DNA of 64,000 nucleotides from Maratus speciosus (taxonomy: Eukaryota; Arthropoda; Arachnida; Araneae; Salticidae). Location: contig OZ010787.1 in NCBI GenBank assembly GCA_963932465.1, forward strand, positions 11,219,284-11,283,283. The letters are read 5' to 3'. Below, one piece after another: positions 12,034-23,100 of this stretch. The notes below the pieces were generated by a model. The model searched no databases. It was not told the origin of the DNA and saw only the letters and a list, made by a program, of their open reading frames with translations. How positions within the stretch are numbered: position 1 is the stretch's first letter; each line of letters opens with the position of its first letter. The translations under genes were made by a program, and so were the position numbers.

Positions 12034-13394
12034 ACATTTAAGAACAAATCTAGACCAAAAATATGCAAAGGAAAGGTTATTACAAATTTTATAGAGAGAC
12101 TCCGAGCCCCTAACAAGATCTCAATTGGAGAGGGACCCTGGTTGAGGTCTGCACGGGCCGGAATTTCAAACAGGAATCAGTGAAAAATTCTACAAAAAAT
12201 TCAGATTTTTCTTCACATACAATTAAGATTCCTTTAAAGAAAACTGCATGCATATTTATGGTATAAATTTACAGTATATATTTGAAAATTACGATGTGTT
12301 TGGAAGACAGAAAATACACAATAGCAACATTAATAATTACTTAGATACTTATAGACGTTTCAACATTCAAATAACGATTGATTAAAAAATTAATCTAGTT
12401 TAGAATAAAAGAAAAAAGGAAGTTTAGAAACATTTGAAGCTGTATAATAAAAAGTAGATTTGGGAAAATATTTCTCTCTCATTTATTAAGCCTATTCTAA
12501 AATCCAAAAGAGGTACTTTCTGACACATTTCTGAATTCATTTCTTTTCGGAAACGCATAAGATTGGCAGGTTTTTCGTTCAGAAACTATGTAATCGAATG
12601 GTGTTATCGATTTTTTGACAAAGGATGATTTTGATAAAGATATCTATGAGAAAATACTGTTAAAGGTAACATTTTGAATAGAATTTCCGGAAGTGACATC
12701 ACGGGAAAGAGAGAAAACCCGAAGCCATGACAAGAATCTCTTATATGTCGACAAATAATTTATTTATCAAAAATGGGAAACGCTATTCGATTCCAAATCC
12801 CTTCAATACTTAGGCTTTTCAATTTTATGCCTTTGCAGCTAAAAGTTTGTCAAAAAATGTGTCAAAGTTTCGCGTTTGAGAACCACCTTAATGTATAATT
12901 CCAAAGATTGCGTTAAGGCTGTTCTCAACTGTTCTGCTCAACAAGAGCAAAACGTTTTAACACATTCACAAATACATTTTTTAATGGGAAGGTATAAAAT
13001 TGGAAGGCCGGACTATGGAAGCCATTTGAAATCGAACTGTGTTTTCCATTTTTTGATAAATAAATTATCTATTGAGTTATAAGCAATTTTGAGCACGCAA
13101 CAAAGACGTTTTTCACCCTTTCTTGAGTGGTTATTCTTCTTTCACACGGTAATTAGGTTCAAACGCCCACTTTGACACTATTTTCTGAAAGATCTATTGT
13201 GTTTGCAAAAAAACGGAAAACACAGTTCGATAACATAGTTTCTGAACAACATCTGCTGGCTTTATGCATTTCCGAACAAAAATAAATTAAAACTTATGTC
13301 ATAAATTTGCCCTTTGAGATTTGAGAACAGTCTTAAATAAAATTGGAATAGCACCTATTTTCTTTTACGCAAACTTTTCTTTCTCAGCAAGATA
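12034..13394. other. Unrecognised DNA with old repeat fragments
   Basis: Contains a diverged copy (about 12535-12720) and an inverted fragment (about 13180-13290) of the 4.03-4.43 kb repeat, recognisable by the CAGAAACTAT(A/G)TAAT and AATTTCCGGAAG motifs. No gene was seen. Confidence 0.5.
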
Positions 13395-13531
13395 ATTCAC
13401 CCAGTTAACTTTATTGATTATAAATCTGGTGTGGTATTTATGAATCAGCTCAACAGAATAAAATCGCAAGTAATGGAAACGTCAGAAAACGGTGGACACG
13501 TAATTACACAAGATTGACTTTTTTAACACAA
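13395..13531 (+). repeat. ~137-bp direct repeat, copy 1
   Basis: Begins AATTCACCCAGTTAAC and ends TTTTTAACACAA. It matches 13681-13819 in the same orientation. Both contain GATCAGCTCAACA-like and GGACACGTAATTACACAAG sequences. The two copies bracket the tRNA-like element at 13532-13680. Confidence 0.8.
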
Positions 13532-13680
13532 TTATTATAATTGGTAAATAAATCATATGAGATTTAATTTTTCAAACTGGACGAAAAATGTCCGGGCTAG
13601 GATTCGCACCAGGAATACCCTGGCTGCCAGTGCCGCCAGTGCTCTACCAATTATGCCATCCTGGAAAAGCTGGAATTACT
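13532..13680 (-). mobile_element. tRNA-derived SINE-like element (family 'T')
   Basis: Read on the minus strand it has an A-box match (GGCATAATTGGTAGAGCAC, at about 13639-13660) and, downstream, a B-box match (GGTGCGAATCC, 13600-13610). A tail follows containing CCGGACATTTTTCGTCCAG and CTCATATGATTTATTTACC. Parts of the same sequence recur at 58553-58645 and 58872-58985. It lacks a proper acceptor stem, so it is a tRNA-derived retroposon and not a tRNA gene. Confidence 0.6.
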
Positions 13681-13819
13681 AATTCACCCAGTTAACCTTA
13701 CTAATTATAACATCTGGTCTGATAATTATGATCAGCTCAACAAAATTAAATCGCACATAATAGAAAAGCCAGAAAATGCTGGACACGTAATTACACAAGG
13801 TTAAATTCTTTTAACACAA
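13681..13819 (+). repeat. ~139-bp direct repeat, copy 2
   Basis: Partner of 13395-13531, with scattered differences and identical orientation. Confidence 0.8.
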
Positions 13820-13904
13820 AAATTTCCCGGGTCGAAATTTAAATTTGTGCAGATTTCTAGTGGTCTATCCTAAATGGAATCTGAATCCTCTTTGTTGTGA
13901 TATA

Positions 13905-14360
13905 AAAATGATGTATGGGGGCATATATCATGGGGTCGTAAATCAGGAATTCTTGAGAAAATAAAATGCTCTAGCACTGGATTTGTGCCCCCTGATTTAA
14001 GTCCCCATCTACTGTGACGTCATCAAAATGACGTATGGGGTTACATATCATGGGGATGTTAATCAGGATTTCGTCAAAAGTGAAATACTCGAGCACTGGA
14101 TTTGTGCCCCCATTTTTTGTGACGCCAAAATGACGTATGGGGACTTAAATCATGGGGACGTTAATCAGGCTCTCAACGAAAGGAAATTTCTCTAGCATTG
14201 GATTTGTTTCCCTTTCAGATATGGGGGCATATATCATGGGGACATTAATCAGGATTTCGTGAAAAGTGAAATGACCCAGCACTGTATTTATATCCCCATT
14301 TCTTGTGACGTCAAAATGACGTATGGGGGCATATATCATGGGGACATTAATCAGCGTCCC
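13905..14360 (+). repeat. Tandem array of ~105-120-bp units with CRE-like palindromes
   Basis: About five units carry ATGACGTATGGGGGCATATATCATGGGGAC followed by TTAATCAGGATTTCGT and AGCACTGGATTTGTG(C/T)CCCC; the GTATGGGG motif recurs near 13910, 14031, 14134, 14219 and 14323. TGACGTCA palindromes (ATF/CREB-type sites) are intact at 14015-14022 and 14306-14313, with half sites in other units. The array ends about 70 bases before the start codon of the ORF at 14431. Confidence 0.75.
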
Positions 14361-14430
14361 CTTGGCGAAAGCGAGAACGTTCAGCCAGCTCTAACGCCAA
14401 TCGTCGTCTTGTGTTTTATTTTGAACCGAA

Positions 14431-14589
14431 ATGGCGGAAGACGAACTAGCATATTTTAGAATAACAGTCCTACCTAAATTAAAGAAATATCTTCAATTAT
14501 GTGTTCTAAATGAAAATAAATCTTCTTCGAAAGAAATTGTATTACGAACTCTTATATTCTGTTTTATCAAAGGCCTTTGTTACTTTTGA
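14431..14589 (+). CDS. Candidate short or truncated ORF, 52 codons, SAP-like
   Basis: An ATG in the context CCGAAATGGCGGAAG opens a 52-codon frame that ends at TGA 14587-14589. The residues look protein-like: MAEDELAYFR, then LPKLKKYLQL, then SSSKEIVLR. This recalls the leucine/lysine pattern of a SAP helix-extension-helix domain (inference, weak). The start context resembles the TISU/YY1 element (AAnATGGCGG) found at genes with short 5' UTRs. A tandem array with CREB-type sites lies just upstream. The product is unknown. It may be the 5' part of a broken gene or transposon ORF, or a first exon whose donor site I cannot identify. The same ATGGCGGA context occurs at 32332. Confidence 0.3.
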   Translation: MAEDELAYFRITVLPKLKKYLQLCVLNENKSSSKEIVLRTLIFCFIKGLCYF

Positions 14590-15974
14590 TGATATAGACT
14601 AAAATTTTGATTATTTGATCCCCTCAAAAATCTACATTTTCATTCAGTTGAGTATAATTAATTCCATACCTGTTAAACAAAAACTCATTACCTTCATAAA
14701 TTTAGATATATGATTACATATAAAGATGGATTTATGGGGATGATGAGCGTGTGCACAAAAAGTTAATCCTGATTTATTATTATTATTATTTTTTTATCTT
14801 TCAGTCTGTTTCTTTCCTTTTCTTTTTTTATGGTAAATTATTTATTTGTTATTTAAAAATCAACAGATAGAGCAAAACACAATTTTAACTAATCTTTTCT
14901 GCAAGGCAACAATGAATTTTAAATGGTCAAAAAATAGTGTGCTGGAGGAGAGGGGGGGGGGGGGGTGAGGAGAAGAGAAAATTCGAAATGGGAGGTTGTC
15001 TCAGACGATTGATCATTATTTTATTGCCACTTCAACTTAATAAATAGTGCAATATATGTGCAGAATGACGAAAAATGGAGTGTGTGTGTAGGAAGGGGGG
15101 GGGGGATTTCATCCGAGAGAATTTAGATGATTTATTCAAATATGACGAATAACTATTTTAAAATAACAAATAAAACAACTAGGAATAAATAATATTTAAA
15201 AATATGGCAAAAATTTTAAAATAAAAAACTGACGAATTTTAAAGATTTTTAATTTTGTGTACTAGGGGCAAACCAATGTTTTTTTCATAAAAACTCAAAT
15301 AATGATAAAGATTTAACAGCATTAAAATGCAATAGTAATTGATTTAATTGCATGCATCAACATGCAATTATTTTAACTGATTGATTTAATTGCAGGATAC
15401 AGCTAAATAATTTATGATTTATCGTTCAATCTAATTATAATCGAATTGATTTTAGTTTCAACTTCCTATTAACGTCTAATCGCAATTAAATTAAGAACAA
15501 CTTAATTGTTAATGAATTACTGCAGTGAAAATGTGTTTTATTAATGCAATCAACACGTCACACAATGATACCACTTAATAATAATAATAAAAAAAATTAA
15601 TTCAGTACTAATGCTAATAAAACTAAGTTCAATTGTGTCATAAAAACATGATCAATAGACTTATATTTATTACAAAATAATCTTTACGTCTGTTCTTATT
15701 TTTCCTAAAAAATAAAATACGCTCTCAATTTTTTCAAACATAGCGAATTAATGAAATAAGTGAATTATTATTGAACTGAAAAACATAACTTATGTTTGAA
15801 TTATATATATTGTGCAATTAAAAGCATTTTAATGCGAAAAAGCTCTTTGTTTTAAAAGCAAAAAGCTCTCAGCAAAGGAATGGGGTTGCAGTTCACTACG
15901 CGTAAGACGTCAGGAACAAGAAAGGGTGCGTAGCATTGAATTCATCCCCGCGCCAGCCGTTACTCTGGCGACAA
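14590..15974. other. AT-rich DNA with poly(G) runs, nothing recognised
   Basis: Contains G-runs near 14951-14966 and 15097-15105 and an ATTATT microsatellite near 14776-14790. No gene was recognised. Confidence 0.5.
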
Positions 15975-16100
15975 AGTGCTCAAAACGTGAGCCTTCTTGA
16001 AAAAGCACCCCGCTTAGACCGCGCTGGTATTGAACCTGCGAACGTAAATCCAAGCTCCTCATTTTGCGGCCAGCATGCCAACCACAGGGCTGAGTGGATC
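15975..16100 (-). repeat. tRNA-like retroposon head
   Basis: On the minus strand, CCACTCAGCCCTGTGGTTGG resembles an A box and GCAGGTTCAATACC matches a B box (GGTTCRANNCC). A GC-rich CCAGCGCGG follows. No folded tRNA with paired acceptor arms can be drawn, so a SINE or decayed tRNA is more likely than a functional gene. Confidence 0.4.
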
Positions 16101-16248
16101 CCGACTATATCAGTAAATTTGTTTGCTATTGCTCAATAATTAAAAGGAAAATAATAAGAAATAAAATGGAAAATAAAATTAAGGGCTTAATAAGAGGAAA
16201 TAAAAATTTAAATGGAATGTAAAAAATGGACTATAGAAAGCATATAAA

Positions 16249-17626
16249 TTAAAAAGCTTCAATACCACTCATCTCTGAATCAGATTCATTACTAAATTCA
16301 TTAGTATCATTAAATGAATAATCAAATTCATCGTCCGTTTCAGAGTCTGAATTTACGATGAAATTGAGCTGTTCTACAGTTTCTTCAACCAGTCCGTCAT
16401 TTTTCCAATAATCGTTTTCAAGTTCTTTTATGCGATTGCAGAATTTCTTCCATGTTTCCGCAGTTATGCTATATATGGCATCACGAGTAAGTTTGAAGAG
16501 AGTTTCTGTGTTTAGATTGCTTTTCGTATTCCTTTCACGAATATAACGTTTTATTTCCGTCCAAACTAATTCTATTGGGTTCAGATCACAGTGGTAGGGA
16601 GGCAACCTCATGACTTCATGGTCATGTTGTTTCAAAAGTTCGTCGACGCAATACTTTTTTGAAGGACAGGCAATGGTCGAAATAATTTCGAAAAGTTCTG
16701 CTTTCCTCATACTTTCATCGAAATTAATATTTTTTTTGTTTCAACCACTCGATCATCACTTTTTTAGTGTCATATTTTTTTGGAACTGGATCCTCAATTT
16801 TCGTATGATAAGAGGCGTTATCCATACAAATAACAAAATTGGAAGGAATGTTCGGCATTAATTTTTCTTTTAGCCACTTTTCAAAATTATCATAGTTCAT
16901 TTGGCCATGATAATCACCAGAAGCACTCCCTGCCTTAAAAACTAAATCGGCGTTTGGAATAAATCCAGATTCAGACCCAGCATGTAAGACGATCAGGCGG
17001 TGCCCTGCTCTTTGTTTTACAAGGGCACCAATCTTCTCACTTTGCCAACATTTTGAAAAAGCCAGATTACAGTCAATCCAGGTTGAATCTAGATATATTA
17101 TACTTCTCTGCCTCTCCCTAAATTTTCTCATTGCCCTTAGAAATCGAAATCTCCAAGAGACAATGTCTGCTCTTTCAATTACAGCTTTTCTTTCATTTTC
17201 ACATCTTTTCCACCGAAAGCCAAGATTGTGGAGAAATTTTCTTAACGTGTCTCTTTTCCATGGGAATTTTATTATTTCTTTCACTACAGGAAGAAGCGAA
17301 TTAAGGGGTGGCAGTCTGTCCGAAGCATAAAATTCAATCACAATACGCTTTAAAACACACAAATTAAAATTGTCTAATACAGCATTTGTTTCAGCATTAC
17401 GCTTGCGATTTTTTCCTGGTGAGGAAAATACTGCATTGGATTGAGATTCCTTCTTTATTCGCTGAATTGTTCGAAGGGATATTCCAGTAGCAGCAGCCGC
17501 ACGCTTTTGTTCTTGCGATAAAGGAAACAAAAGTTTCTGTGCGTTTGCCTCCTTCTCAAAAAACTTTGTGACATTATTCACAATCAATCTTTCCTTCGAA
17601 CGAATGGTTTTACCTTTCGGCCGCAT
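16249..17626 (-). pseudogene. IS630/Tc1/mariner-type DDE transposase (DD82E spacing), one frameshift
   Basis: A cut-and-paste transposase encoded on the minus strand from ATG at 17626. Residues about 40-65 form an HTH (AAAATGISLRTIQRIKK). The catalytic triad is visible: D in IYLDSTW, D in ICMDNASYH and E in LNPIELVW. Once the two frames are read through, I count 82 residues between the second D and the E. This matches the DD82E spacing described for the Sailor group of the IS630-Tc1-mariner superfamily and not the usual DD34E/DD34D. The C-terminus is acidic (SDSETDDEFDY). The frame breaks once, at an A8 run (plus-strand T-run 16730-16737); removing one base rejoins the two frames (300 and 153 codons). 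Either the copy is inactive or the indel is a sequencing error. Terminal inverted repeats were not found with confidence. Confidence 0.88.
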
Positions 17627-17789
17627 TTCAGATTGTTATATAAATAACAACAGTTGGTTATATGCGAATAACAGTTTGTTGTGAAAACAACAGTTTAATA
17701 ATAATAAATTAATAAGTGAGAGAAACGCAATACGCTGCTTATCGGTAGAAGAAAAAACAGGTATCTGCCTGGCGAGGCGAGCTGTAGCA

Positions 17790-18063
17790 ATATTGAGAGG
17801 GGTACTTGGCGATTTTTCTTGTCCTAAAGCAACCCTTCGTCCCAATCCATTACGCCTTCTTCAAAATGGGATTTCCTTCGGAGAGGGAGGGACCAACCGC
17901 CGTTTCCTGGCCTACGGACTGGCCTGGATATCTACCGTACCCCACCGCGTAGAAACTAACTCCGTAGACTTCCCACTGGAGAGGGTCCGGTAGCTTGTGC
18001 AGGCTATAACCTATGTGCAACTAAGAATAATAAAGAGGCGGTAGTCAAAAAAAAAAAAAAAAA
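17790..18063 (+). mobile_element. 3' end of a polyadenylated retroposon
   Basis: A GC-richer stretch ends with AATAAA (18029-18034) and, about 12 bases later, an A17 tail (18047-18063). This is the expected 3' end of a reverse-transcribed, polyadenylated RNA. The body may be a LINE 3' UTR or a processed transcript. A 66-codon ORF inside it shows no domain I recognise. The 5' boundary is not visible. Confidence 0.5.
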
Positions 18064-19308
18064 CCTAAAAGGGAAAGGGGTTAGCTTGTACATGTTATTA
18101 CACTTAAAACTTACTTATAGCTATTTACTTAACTATCATTTATTATATATATTGTTTTAATATTATCCTATAGCACTAGGTGACACTAAACTAGCTAGAG
18201 TAATTTACTTTAGATTATTTAAATACTGTCTGGCTATTTAAAATGAATTTATATTTTGATCATTTCTAATATTAGAATCAGGATTTTATTTATTAATTAT
18301 TATTATTATTTTTATATTATCTTATGACAAGTTAACTACGAATTAGCATACTGTTACTTAGCTAGGAGGGAATTTATAGGAGACTAACGAGCTGACCTAG
18401 TGAGATTAATATACCAATTTCTAATTGAGCTAGCTGCTTGAGGTTGTAACTTAGACATAAGCTATGGGGGTTGGTTTGACCCAAATTAACATTTAATTTA
18501 ATAATTCATTATATTTGTCTAGTATAATATACTTATCTCACCCAGTGGACTTGTTCTTCTGAGGAGGTTTCCTTGTCTTGGTATTTGGTCACTGTCGTGG
18601 TGGTTGTCTTTTTAATATTTTGACATATTCTTGTGGGTTTTTTCTTTTTCCTTGATTAGATATATGCTTCTCACATACCGTGAAATGCTTGTCTCTATCG
18701 TAGGTTGTTTTTCTTTATGACTCTATTAATGGTGGATGTCTAAATTTGAGGTTTTGTCACTTTGCGAACTTGCCGCTGTTGGGTTGACGACTTGTGGTCT
18801 TTAATTTGTGACCCTTTGAGTCGTCTTTGATCACGTAACAGGTTCATTTTCCTTTGTTTGTATGTTACCTTGATACGTGAATGCGCACATGGCGATCAGT
18901 CCATTGGAACCTAATGGCTGTTATCATGATTTATGCAACATTGTTGCGAGCTATTTGAAAAGGCTTATGCACTACTGGAGTGGGGCTTGTTCCATGGCCG
19001 TTAGTCCGTCAATTTTTTTTTATGATGACTGTTTTCACAAGATGTATCGTTATAATTTCTCCTTTGTTGTAGTTGACTTGATTTAGCATGTAGTTGGCTT
19101 CTCTGTTTCATTTAAAACACATCTTTTCCTTATCCACTTAAATATCTTCCGATGATTCATTGGGTTTGTGTGAGTGAGCCGTAGCTATCAGTTCATCATA
19201 AATGACTTCCACCTCTCAGAAGTGCGATGAATCGATTTTTTTTTTTTTTTTGCAAGTAAAAGGTTTCTTCACTTGCGGCCGCGGTCAACTTAATAGTTAA
19301 ACTCGGAC
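18064..19308. other. Unrecognised DNA flanking the LINE/copia nest
   Basis: AT-rich to mixed sequence with no recognised coding or repeat content, apart from poly(T) runs at about 19237-19252 and 19309-19320. The second run is the outer part of the LINE poly(A) tail (minus strand) that was split by the copia element. Confidence 0.5.
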
Positions 19309-19320
19309 TTTTTTTTTTTT
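19309..19320 (-). mobile_element. Outer part of the LINE poly(A) tail, with copia target duplication
   Basis: A T12 run directly abuts the copia LTR end. The last five bases (19316-19320, TTTTT) match TTTTT at 25481-25485 on the other side of the copia element. This is consistent with a 5-bp target-site duplication made inside the LINE's poly(A) tail. Confidence 0.65.
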
Positions 19321-20149
19321 TATAAGTTTTCAAAGGCGTGAATTCATATTACAATAAGGGCTGTTCTTTCATTTAATATTTTTCTAAATTATTTTAATTG
19401 AAAGTTAATTTGAAATGCAGAATATTTGTAAGAGAAAATAATTCTTCTTACCTGTATAGGTGAGAGCGCTGGATCTACAGAGTATCACGGAAGTTTCTGT
19501 ACCCACTTCATCCTATTTTAACTCTGAAAAAGGTATTTTATTGAAGCGTTAGTGAGAGTGTGTATGTAATCACAGTGATCCAGGCTTTTGACTTTAAACG
19601 AGATTATTATCTTTAATAAAATACAATTATTAATGCACTCTACATTTCTTGATTAATAGGTTAATATGTACTTGGTTAATATATACAATTTTAGCTTATC
19701 TTGATTAAATATGTGTTGCATTCTTGAGAGCCAAAGTTAGCTTCCCGAAAAGCGAATGCATGAAGTGACAGACAGAAACATATGTCCTTGTCACTCAAGA
19801 GATACGCCCTAGACTAAGATGAAAGGGTTTCTTTAGTAGAAGCAAGGGCTCTTGATCGAACACTCATTTCACAATGGAAATCTGCTGATCACTGCTGAAA
19901 TGGAGTCTATCAAAGTCCAGCAAAACAGTTCTGCTTTCATAGTCTTTCAAAGTTTATTTGTGGTGCTGCCATCTATAGGAATATTAAGCAGTTGCATTGT
20001 CACAGGCAGCTGACGCAAATGAAGACTGGATTATTATGCGTAATTGTCCGGTCTATAAGAATTGTTTGAAGTTCGTCCGTGAAGTGTCGCCACCTGCCGC
20101 ATATTTCACAAAACGAAAAGTCGAAACATATTTTGAACTATTTCCGACA
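19321..20149 (-). repeat. copia 3' LTR
   Basis: 829 bases. Read on the minus strand it begins TGTCGGAAATAG and ends AAAACTTATA. It is nearly identical to 24652-25480. The polyprotein stop codon lies just inside it. Confidence 0.95.
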
Positions 20150-23100
20150 TTCCCCCTCTTCGACTGAGTCTTGTGGTGGGAGAACTTGGAGTTGATTCCT
20201 TAGGTGTTCGAAGTGAGGTTTGGGGATTGGTTTGGTAAGGGCATCGGCGATCATTCTCTTTGAAGGACAGTACACTAGTGTAATGACACCGTTTTCTTTC
20301 AAGTGTCTCACATTATGGTATTTGATAGACACATGTTTCACCCTAGATTGATGTTTTTCATTATCGCTCAGCTTTATACAGGCGGTATTGTCCTCGTAGA
20401 TGGTAATCGGTAAAGTCTGGTGTAGTTCCAAATCTTTTAGTAGATGGATTATCCATTGAATTTCTTGAGTCGCGTTTGAAACGGATATGTATTCTGCCTC
20501 TGCGGTGGACAAAGCCACGCAGTTTTGTTTTCGTGATGTCCAGGACAGGAGATTGTTTCCTAATTTTAATACGTTCCCGGTTGTGGACTTCCTGTCTTCT
20601 CGATCTCCTGCCCAGTCAGAGTCACAATAAACTGTTAGTATGGGTGGCTTTTCTTTGTCTATAACTAGTCGTAAGTACTTTGTGGTTCGCAGATATCTTA
20701 TTACTTTTTCCACAGCATCCCAGTCAGCCTTTCTGGGAGTTTCGTTTTTCCTTCCCAGAATGTTCACCGTAGCAGCAATGTCTGGTCTGGTCAACGTGGC
20801 TACGTACAGGAGTGCTCCCACTGCCTGCCTATACTGTTTGTTATCATTTAGCGGTTCGCTGTGTGCGTCTGTATTGAAATAATCCGTGCTCATGGGTGTG
20901 TATGTTGGTTTAGAGTTTGACAATTTAAATTTTTCCGCTATTTCATCGATTTTATTTTCTTGGTCTAGCTCAAGGTTTCCGTTGTCTAGCCTTTTAATAT
21001 TTATCCCAAGAAATTGTGATACCTCCCCAAGATTCTTTATTTCGTATTCCTTAGATAACTCTGCGTGTATTTTGCGTGTGTTTTCTTCGCTTGCGGCGAC
21101 TAAAATGTAGTCTACATATACGATTATATAGGAAATGTCCCCATTTTCATTCCTTTTATACAAGCACTGATCTGAATCACACTCTCTAAAATTTAAATTT
21201 CTTAACGACTTATTGATTTTTATGTACCAAGCCCTTGCGGCTTGTTTGAGGCCATATATTGCTTTTCTCAGTTTGCATACTTTCTCTTCCTCCCCCTTGA
21301 CTACATATCCCTCGGGTTGCGTCATTAGGACTTCCTCGTCTAAATCTCCGTTTAAGAACGCTGTCTTTACATCCAGGTGAGTAACTTTTAAATTTTTATA
21401 CACGGCGGCATTTAGGAAGCTTCTGATTGTGGTGTGCGCTACCACTGGTGCGTATGTTTCATCGTAGTCGCTTCCGTACTTTTGAGAGTAACCCTTCGCG
21501 ACGAGTCGCGCCTTGTACCTCTCTACTTCTCCGCGTGCATTATATTTTGTCTTAAATCTCCATTTGCACCCTATGGTGCGTTTTCCTGGTGTGGGGTTCA
21601 CCAGTTCCCAAGTATTATTTTTCTTTAATGACTTTATTTCCTCATTCGCGGCCTCAATCCATTTGTTTTTAATTTTAGCGTCTCTGATGTTGTTTACGTC
21701 TTCCCAGTTTTTCGGATCTTGTACTTTACAGACATTCGCACTTATCCCGTAGCGGTTAGGGGGGACACCTCTGTTATTTCTCAGTGATCTCCGCGGTTCA
21801 GCGGTGCTTTGCTGCGGAGTATTGTTTTGATTTTGTTCGTCATTATCTAGTTCAATCTCTACTATTTCAGTAGGTGTCTTCGCGTCATTTTCGTTTTCGT
21901 CATCTTCATTTACTCCTTTCTCAAAGAATTTTACCGTTCGCGATATTATTACGTTGTTTCCCCCTGTGTGTATTCTGTACCCTTTGCTTCGGTTATCGTA
22001 TCCTAATAGAATACCTTGAACGGCCTTTTTGTCAAATTTGGATCTCTTCGATTCCTCGACATAGGCATATGCCTTACATCCGAAGGTCCGTATATTCGAT
22101 AAATTAGGTTTTCTGTTATTCCACAGCTCGTAAGGCGTTCTATTGTTTTCGTTTGCCTTGGTGGGCAACCGATTTATGAGGTATGTCGCTGTAAGTACGG
22201 CTTCGCCCCAAAAGTGGTTTTGTAAATTCGCGTCAGATAACATGGTGCGCGCCATTTCGACTATAGTTCTGTTTTTACGTTCGGCAACGCCGTTCTGCTG
22301 GCTACAATATGGTACGCTTAACTGATGTTCTATGCCGTTTTCTGTCAGGTAACTTTCAAAACTATCTCCCAGATACTCCTTCGCGTTATCGGATCTGATC
22401 GCTTTTATAGTTTTTCCGAATTTGTTCTTCGTCAGGGCTACAAATTCTTTAAGTTTTGTTATGGCTTCTGACTTATGCGAAATTAAATATATCATTGTAA
22501 ATCGGCTATAGTCATCGGTAAAGGTTATGAAATATCTTTTCCCACTGAATGTTGGCGATCGCATCGGCCCGCATAAATCTGAATGAATTAAATTTAATGT
22601 TTCCTTTGATCTGTTAGTGGCGGATTTGGGGTAGGGTGCGATTGATAGTTTGCCCTCAATACATTCTTTACAAACAGTTTCATGTTTTCAATTGTGTATT
22701 TCTATACCCTCGGCTAGTTTGTGTTTTGTGAGATATTTTATCGCTTCGAAATTTTTATGTCCTAGCCTTTTGTGCCAAATGGATATGCAATTTTTATTGT
22801 CACAAGATGTTTGTGTCTGCGCGTTATATCCGTAGTCATTTTTGGGTTCTAACTCATATAAATTATCATTTAATTTTGCCGTTAAAATTGTTTGGCTATC
22901 CTTTACAAATGAGCATTTCTGTTTTTCAAATATTGCCTTAATATCATTCTCTGTGGCTCTTTTGACAGATAAAAGGTTACTTTGCAATTCAGGACAATAT
23001 AGTACATTTTTAAGAGTTATGGAATTTTGTGAGTCTGTATTTATATTCACGTCTCCCAGACCCTGTGAACATAGCCGCTTTCCGTTCGCTATGGTTATTT

